DNA of 64,000 nucleotides from Notolepis coatsorum (lineage: Eukaryota > Chordata > Actinopteri > Aulopiformes > Paralepididae), in the NCBI GenBank assembly GCA_963971535.1, contig OZ020587.1, forward strand, positions 157,765,901 through 157,829,900, in the 5' to 3' direction. Position 1 is the stretch's first letter. The number at the start of each line of letters is the position of its first letter. Below the pieces are notes generated by a model. That model saw nothing but the letters and a program-made list of their open reading frames with translations. It was not told where the DNA came from and did not search any database. The position numbers and the translations under genes are program-made. This document shows positions 62,290 to 64,000 of the stretch, piece after piece.

Positions 62290-64000
62290 TCAAGAGTCAA
62301 GTCAAGTCAAGAGTTTTAATTGTCACGGCATACAGGTATACAATGAAATGCGGGTGGTCTTGCCCGCAACAATGTGCAATACAGTGGTACAACATATAAT
62401 AGAATCAAAAAATGAAAAAACAACATTGTGCAGTAAACAGGTAACAGGTAACATGGAGTGACATCTCGGTATCTGTACATAGTTATTTACAGAGCATATG
62501 GGACATGCTAGTTAGCTTTGGTAGTGCAATACACTGTTCCTGTTATTCTAATTTAAAGTGTCCTTTCCTTTGGCCATAAGTGTGCGTGTGTGCGACATGA
62601 GTGTGTGCCCGCTCATGTTAAAGTGTTAAGTGGCTGCTCGTGTGTGAGCGTGCACAGCGCGCGTGTCGTGTGTGTGTTCATGTGTGCTTGTGTGTGGATA
62701 GTTCAATGTTCTGAGCACTCAATGTTCATTGTTCATGGCTCTGATGGCCTGGGGGAAGAAGCTGAGCCTAAGCCGCTCTGTCCTAGTAGCTGGGGTTCGC
62801 AGGCGTCTGCCTGACCTCAGCAGCTGAAACAGGCTGTTATTGGGGTGGTGAGGGTCTTTCATTATCCTGCAGGCTCTGGATTTGCACCTCTTGTTGTATA
62901 GAACCTGCAGGGGGGGTAGTGCAATACCCGTGGTACGCTCGGCTGAGCGCACCACTCTCTGTAGGGCCTTCTTGTCCTGTGCCGTGCTGTTTCCATACCA
63001 GGCAGTGATGTTTCCGGTCAGGATGCTCTCTACAGCTCCTGAGTAGAAGGACTGGAGTATCTTCCCCGATACTCTGAACTTCCTTAACTGTCTCAGGTGG
63101 TAGAGGCGCTGTTTCGCCTTCTTTACTACTGTGTCTATGTGTGTTGACCATGTCAGGTCCTCTGAGATGTGGACCCCCAGGTACTTAAAGCTGCTCACCC
63201 TGTCCACGGTAGCCCCGTTAATCATCAGTGGTGTGTGCGTCTCCTGCTGTCCTCTCCTATAATCCACGATCAGCTCCTTGGTTTTACCAATGTTCAGGAG
63301 CAGGCTGTTGTCCTGGCACCAGCGTTCCAGTACCTCAACCTCCTCCCGGTAGGCCTTCTCGTCGTTGTCCGAGATCAGCCCCACCACCACCGTGTCGTCT
63401 GCGAACTTCAATATGGAGTTGGAGCTGAACTTGGCCACACAGTCGTGTGTGTAGAGTGAGTACAGCAGGGGGCTTAGAACACAGCCCTGGGGGGACCCGA
63501 TGCTCAGGGTGATGGTGTTGGAGGTCTGACCCCCCACCCTGACCGCCTGGGGTCTTTCACTCAGAAAGTCCAGTACCCAGGCGCTCAGGGCGGAGCTCAG
63601 ACCCAGCTCGATCAGCTTGTCCACCAGTCTGGTGGGGACTATGGTGTTGAACGCTGAGCTGTAGTCAATGAACAACAGTCTCACATAGCCCCCCTTCTGA
63701 CGGTCAAGGTGGGAGAGGGTGCTGTGCAGTACCTGGGAGACCGCGTCGTCAGTGGACCTGTTTGTCCTGTATGCAAATTGCATAGGGTCCATATCACTGG
63801 GGAGGGAGGCACAAATGTGGTCCTTGACCAGCCTCTCAAAACATTTCATGACCACAGAGGTGAGTGCCACCGGTCTGTAGTCATTTGGACATGTTGGGGA
63901 GGGTTTCTTCGGTACAGGGATGATGGTAGACATCTTGAAGCAGGCAGGGACCACCGACTCCGCCAGGGATTGATTAAATATGGCGGTGAACACTGGGGCA
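62290..64000 (-). mobile_element. L2/Rex1-type LINE, 3' portion, continues past right edge
   Basis: Contains an open reverse transcriptase frame (62719 to the edge), a ~430-bp 3' UTR and the terminal CTTGACTTGACTTGACTC repeat at 62290-62310. 5'-truncated copies of the same tail lie at 10197, 24700 and 61160, so this family has been active in the region. Confidence 0.9.
62719..64000 (-). CDS. LINE reverse transcriptase, C-terminal ~425 codons (partial at edge)
   Basis: Synthesises cDNA during retrotransposition. Visible blocks: [55 protein letters not shown], the catalytic [26 protein letters not shown] and the C-terminal [10 protein letters not shown] ... [14 protein letters not shown]. It has no frameshift in view, unlike its relative at 31061-34005. 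The endonuclease half is off-window, so completeness is unknown. The frame is open through the right edge. Confidence 0.93.
   Translation of the reverse strand, partial: APVFTAIFNQSLAESVVPACFKMSTIIPVPKKPSPTCPNDYRPVALTSVVMKCFERLVKDHICASLPSDMDPMQFAYRTNRSTDDAVSQVLHSTLSHLDRQKGGYVRLLFIDYSSAFNTIVPTRLVDKLIELGLSSALSAWVLDFLSERPQAVRVGGQTSNTITLSIGSPQGCVLSPLLYSLYTHDCVAKFSSNSILKFADDTVVVGLISDNDEKAYREEVEVLERWCQDNSLLLNIGKTKELIVDYRRGQQETHTPLMINGATVDRVSSFKYLGVHISEDLTWSTHIDTVVKKAKQRLYHLRQLRKFRVSGKILQSFYSGAVESILTGNITAWYGNSTAQDKKALQRVVRSAERTTGIALPPLQVLYNKRCKSRACRIMKDPHHPNNSLFQLLRSGRRLRTPATRTERLRLSFFPQAIRAMNNEH

Overview
The window is vertebrate nuclear DNA, almost certainly from a teleost fish. It holds a split Sp-family transcription factor gene with fish-like Rex1/L2, Tx1-type L1, DIRS, piggyBac and hAT elements, tRNA-headed SINEs and very long microsatellites. 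There are no bacterial-style operons. Most of the window is intron filled with nested transposons and tandem repeats.

Host gene: sp3 runs on the minus strand from its start codon (46063) to the exon encoding the Buttonhead (Btd) box (9937). Six coding exons (46057-46063, 45497-45597, 45079-45159, 28482-29369, 26539-26959, 9937-10123) join in one frame for 1685 nt. The zinc-finger exons lie beyond the left edge. A GC-box/CCAAT/CRE-like promoter sits at about 46064-46400.

Two features of sp3 stand out. (1) The intron between the two glutamine-rich-region exons (26960-28481) is exactly one hAT-type transposon plus one copy of its 8-bp target-site duplication. The duplication supplies the donor G and the acceptor AG. 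This is what an intron created by a transposon insertion should look like. (2) The last ~40 nt of the Btd-box exon plus its 5' splice site have been amplified into a minisatellite of about 65 units (2.96-4.53, 5.69-8.00 and 9.72-9.94 kb). Nearly every unit carries a consensus AG|GTGAGT donor, and the exon's own frame has a TGA right at that donor. The array was later cut by a hAT MITE and enlarged by a tandem segmental duplication of about 2.7 kb.

Transposon landscape: at least ten hAT-type elements can be delimited by terminal inverted repeats and 8-bp target duplications. TTAA-flanked piggyBac-like MITEs, two L2/Rex1-type LINEs (31.1-34.0 kb, decayed; 62.3-64.0 kb, open to the edge), a Tx1/L1 element with an 1162-codon ORF2 (39831-44762) and a DIRS-type fragment (48.5-49.3 kb) are also present. 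A dispersed ~31-bp minisatellite built on TTAACCCTTTCACTGCC recurs at eight places in sp3 introns and 5' flank, and several elements have landed in it.

Right part: 57883-61768 (+) is a ten-exon piggyBac transposase gene. The exons join to a 673-residue protein with the acidic catalytic residues and C-terminal cysteine-rich domain intact. Some of its introns end in retroposon-like tails, one carries a ~560-bp TCTA array, and one exon encodes a long aspartate run. Nothing indicates functional cooperation between this gene and sp3.
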